NCBI GenBank assembly: GCA_963513935.1
Contig: OY740768.1
Coordinates: 39,798,368-39,862,367 of the forward strand
Direction of reading: 5' to 3'
Source of the DNA: Aphrophora alni
Lineage: Eukaryota; Arthropoda; Insecta; Hemiptera; Aphrophoridae
DNA length: 64,000 nucleotides
Shown piece by piece: positions 60,655-64,000 of the stretch. The notes below the pieces were generated by a model. The model ran no database searches, had not been told where the DNA came from, and was given only the letters and a program-made list of their open reading frames with translations. The first letter of the stretch is position 1; the number at the start of each line of letters is the position of its first letter. The translations under genes and the position numbers were made by a program.

Positions 60655-60972
60655 CATAAAAAGGGGAAAAACAATGGTTCCATAAACTTCATGTTTCGTG
60701 GTATCTATGCCTAAGCCAAACTTCATGGTGCGCAGTTGGTGAATGCTTAGGCATACTAGACGAGTCTACATTCGGGTAATGTATGGTCGGTACTTCGAAA
60801 TTCCCGTCACCAATGTTCTATCCTTTTCAATGAAAGTTCCTTACTAAGTTTTGCTTCCAAATTTACCTAACAAAACTGGGTTAACTGCTTAAAGATTGAA
60901 CCTACACGGGGATTTAACCCGGAGACTCTCACTCGAGAAGTCAGATCGCTAACCACTAGACCAGCCGGGAGC
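60655..60972 (-). mobile_element. tRNA-headed SINE
   Basis: On the minus strand the 5' head (60972 to about 60905) has the internal polymerase III promoter of tRNA genes: box A TGGTCTAGTGG (60963-60953) and box B GGTTAAATCCC (60919-60909), 33 bp apart. Around them are a CTCCCGGC start, a D-arm-like TAGTGGTTAGCGA and a CCGGG...CCC T-arm. The anticodon arm is degenerate (loop too long by about two bases) and there is no proper acceptor stem, so it is a tRNA-derived SINE, not a working tRNA. A tRNA-unrelated body of about 240 bp follows on the minus strand to near 60655. The downstream end and any target duplication are not resolved. Confidence 0.65.
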
Positions 60973-61609
60973 TCGGTATCCAAATCACTTTCAATAAATA
61001 TGAAAAAGTTATTAGTTGTTATATTATGTTACCCTGATAGTCCGTCGGGTGAATTTATAAGTCAATTGATAACTAAAACTATAAATATAGCTCGATTGAA
61101 GTTGACAAAGAAAAAATAACATAAAGAGATCGTCGCTTTTATAATATAAGTGTTTTTCGTTACACGCTATGTTGCGCACTTGACCCGTTTTTCGTCATGT
61201 AATTATATTTTTTTACATACGTGTATTGTGAAATGTTTGTGTAATTAAATTAATATTATTAATGTTATTGTTTATTCGAAAACATCAAGCCATGTTTATA
61301 GTTTGTTGTTTATAGTTTTGATTCTAAACTAATTATGGAATTACGGTTCCGAAACGAGTCTTAAGATAGATTTAAAAATAAAGACACACGACGAACTCTT
61401 GAAGTAATTATTTCATAACATTTTACTTAATAGAACTTCTTTACAAATTACTTGTTTGTAACAGATAAATTTCTCTCACTGTTCACGGGAGTATAAATAG
61501 GGGATGGCGATAATTTAGGTATAGTACTACAGATGCCCCAAACACATGTTCCATGATATAATAACCGATAAGATAACTAGTTAAATAGAAACATCATTCA
61601 GTATTTTAC
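60973..61609. other. Gene-free AT-rich DNA
   Basis: No supported feature. Confidence 0.5.
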
Positions 61610-61757
61610 TTTTTAGGTTCCTCACGCATGTCGTCTATGAAAAACACGTGATCATGTTGGTCTTTATCACTTAATCTCGTTGAGTTGTATCCGTAAGCTA
61701 CATGCATCTCAAGATATAATCTCACTCTAAAGTTAAATGGAGATATTTTCGAGCCGT
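61610..61757 (-). CDS. Candidate internal or terminal exon, 148 nt, unidentified
   Basis: On the minus strand a textbook acceptor (TGTTGTCTAGTTCTCTCAG) precedes 61757. The frame that follows is open for 49 codons with a protein-like mix: GSKISPFNFRVRLYLEMHVA, then YGYNSTRLSDKDQHDHVFF and IDDMREEP. It can end either at a donor AAA|GTAAAA after 61610 or run on to a TAA two bases further (61606-61608), so it is either internal or terminal. GC content is well above the flanks. I do not recognise the family. One N-glycosylation sequon (NST) is present. No neighbouring exon is visible. Confidence 0.4.
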
Positions 61758-64000
61758 CTGAGAGAACTAGACAACAATGGATGTAACATATGTCAGACGA
61801 GGAATGATATGAGAACCATATCAATTATAAATCATAACTAATATCTTGTTTTATTTTTATCGTATAGACTATACATAAGGTGCGATAAACTGATAGATTT
61901 GGTTGTCAGAAGGTTATTTTACTTTGAACATAATTTATTCTATTTTCTATATGTATAAAACAAAACCTGAGTATTGCTTAGATGCTTAGATAAAGGAAAA
62001 AAAACTATTCTCTTACCTATCAAACTTTATACGCCGGAATTAGAATTTTAGTTTTAATATTTCAAAATATGTAGGCCTATTTCAACTTATAAAATAAAAA
62101 ACTTCAAAATGAAAGCCAAATTACTTTTTTTAGTTAACTAAACCAGACACCAAGCTGAGGGCTTCACATAGATTTGAACAAAAACTAGCTTCTCCTTTAA
62201 ACTTGTTACTTAAATTTTTAGTTACTAAAATCGTGTAATTACAAGAAAATGCATAAATTCGGAAGGCCTAATAGCTGTTATTACGAAGACTTCCAAATTT
62301 AGTGCAAGAACAAAGAGAGTTTCAAATTGCCTGTAAAATAAATAGAGTATCTATTAAAAAAATTAAATTCCTAGCCGTTGTTAAAAGGTTTGAAAATGGT
62401 TACATTTTTTCCTTTAAAATTTTGGTGGGAAATTCTATCAAAATGTAAGACAAGTTACATATCTATATCTTGTGTGATTATTGTAATACAGTACAAAATC
62501 CAGCAAAGATAAACGATGTCGTTTCCTATGAGAATTGATTGGGCTGTTTCTCAGATATTATTAGAAATCTTGAACGTAAGTTAAGTGTAACTAAACAAAG
62601 TGCTCGTTATTGCTCGAGCAAGTACAGTATTGTAATAAACTAATTGAAACAGCTGGTTGGGCTATCAATACAAAAAACTTCAGTTTGATACTTTGAACGA
62701 CAGCTGTTTGTAATACCATATTTGGTTTACTTAATATCTATAAATAAACAAAACATTACAGTGTTAATAAAAATAAAAATTGAATGAAGATTTTGTGAGG
62801 AAACTCTTCTGAATTCGTTTTAATGTGATCTTTCATTTATTGACATTAGTGAACTGTTCAATTCAATAAATTCCTTCGTCCAACAATATATTAAAAAATA
62901 TATAAATTTCTAGGCGAAACTTTTTAGTTAACACCGTCTAAAATTGATTACCAGGATAGTTTACTTATAAAAATGTTGCGTAATTGACGCACTGATTTCA
63001 AATATATCTAACTTATAATATATCATTTTATTATTACTGTACATTATACAGCAGAAAATCAGAATCAAAATATTAAATACAATTTTAGTTTTACATTGGT
63101 TTCTTAGAAAACAAATGATTATATTCAGATCTAATATATTAATAGACTATTATTGTATATCCACTATTTAATAAACTATATATTATACATTAATATCTAT
63201 GGAAAGTAATAAGTTTCTAATTCTAGGAAAATTCTGCCTCTTATCAAAAATTGCAGTAAATTTAATATACAGAAGGTTGGAAGTTTGCCAGAGTAAAGAG
63301 CCGGGTAATGCTATAATTGACCTTAAACCGAGCAGGTTAAAAGCTCAAAGGGCTTTACAACGGCGTCAGTCTCATTACGAAGATTGCTCAAACTTGCTGC
63401 TAAGGACGTGACGTAAGCTGGGCTTACACCACTTGAATATTAACTCAAGACCAGTTCAACTTATAGTTTTTAACGGTTAAATTGTAAACTTCAGTTTTTT
63501 ACTATTTCCGTTATATTTTCTGATATATTTATTTCTTTATGGTTATGATTGAAGTTTACATTAATGTTTTACAATATGTTTAAACTAAAAAATCATAAAC
63601 ATAATATATTATGATTTATCGTACAGGTTTATTATTTTTATTTTATTTTACACATAGTTACATTATATTTAGTATTTTTCATTCATAACGAATTATCTAG
63701 TACTTAATAGAAAATGACTTTAAATCTATTTTAACAAACCCAGTCATTTAATATCTTTTTTTTATCTAACACAATTTCGTGGAAGTGGATATCTTTATCA
63801 TCCCATAGCTCTGGTTGCATTACTTATATAAAACGCAACCTTTATCTTTTTTCTTGTTGTTTAAATGGGAAAAACCTCTCAGTCATCATAGCCTTATAAA
63901 AAAACAAAAGAACATAAAATAAAGACTCCAACCCCTAAACTACTCTAATAGCATCAGTGTTGGAAAAGAACATGAGTCCTTCAAGAGAGACGCTACACGC
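61758..64000. other. Gene-free AT-rich DNA
   Basis: The 70-codon frame at 63199-63411 is GC-richer in its second half and preceded by a TTCTAATTCTAG acceptor-like word, but the best nearby donor lies beyond its stop. A hairpin GTAAGC-TGG-GCTTAC (63414-63428) follows. I leave it uncalled. TAGGCCTA occurs at 62072-62079. Confidence 0.45.

Noticed and set aside
63199..63411. 70-codon frame with a GC-richer second half
   Set aside because: An acceptor-like word precedes it, but the stop comes before the only nearby donor and no family is recognised.
1..64000. CRISPR arrays, operons, bacterial promoters and terminators
   Set aside because: No regularly spaced direct repeats and no prokaryotic gene organisation anywhere in the window.

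Overview
The window is AT-rich eukaryotic DNA (roughly 28-30% GC by eye) with no bacterial-style gene layout. There is no operon, rRNA or intact tRNA, and no complete protein gene that I can defend. Nearly all open frames are under 100 codons, and the longest one (149 codons, about 33386-33835 minus) is simply a translated TA microsatellite. The contents are long (TA)n tracts, foldback and MITE-like DNA elements, decayed mariner-superfamily transposases whose N-terminus resembles the DUF4817 helix-turn-helix type common in arthropods, a tRNA-headed SINE, a probable solo LTR, and hammerhead-like motifs of the kind linked to Penelope-like elements. Together these fit an intergenic or long-intron region of an arthropod, most likely an insect. 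I cannot fix the order.

Layout. 1-7 kb: plain AT-rich DNA, two TA tracts, one dispersed repeat and a possible 51-nt exon. 7-19 kb: four long inverted-repeat elements at 7231-7678, 10498-10895, 14584-15730 and 18104-18275. 19-30 kb: a transposase fragment, dispersed repeats, TA tracts and a TA/GT compound microsatellite. 30-40 kb: three copies of a palindromic family carrying hammerhead-like cores (a fourth, decayed copy is at 23.8 kb), a different hammerhead-like motif at 33.6 kb, and the best protein-like open frame at 34817-35076 minus. 41.5-42.3 kb: a GC-richer island with CCAAT boxes. 45-52 kb: a small cysteine-rich ORF, a mariner-type relic, a structured GC-richer segment and a probable solo LTR. 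56-61 kb: a second mariner-type relic, a second copy of a 47-kb repeat and a SINE. 61.6 kb: a second good candidate exon.

The most interesting signal is the set of short palindromic elements holding CUGANGA / stem II / GAAA cores. Among the best-preserved copies the core differs only at the one position the hammerhead leaves free. The sequence after GAAA is a self-complementary hexamer (ACGCGU or ACCGGU), as expected for hammerheads with a minimal stem III that act as dimers. No group of genes here can be said to work together. The exon candidates are unlinked and unidentified, and splice-like hexamers are expected by chance dozens of times in a window of this composition.
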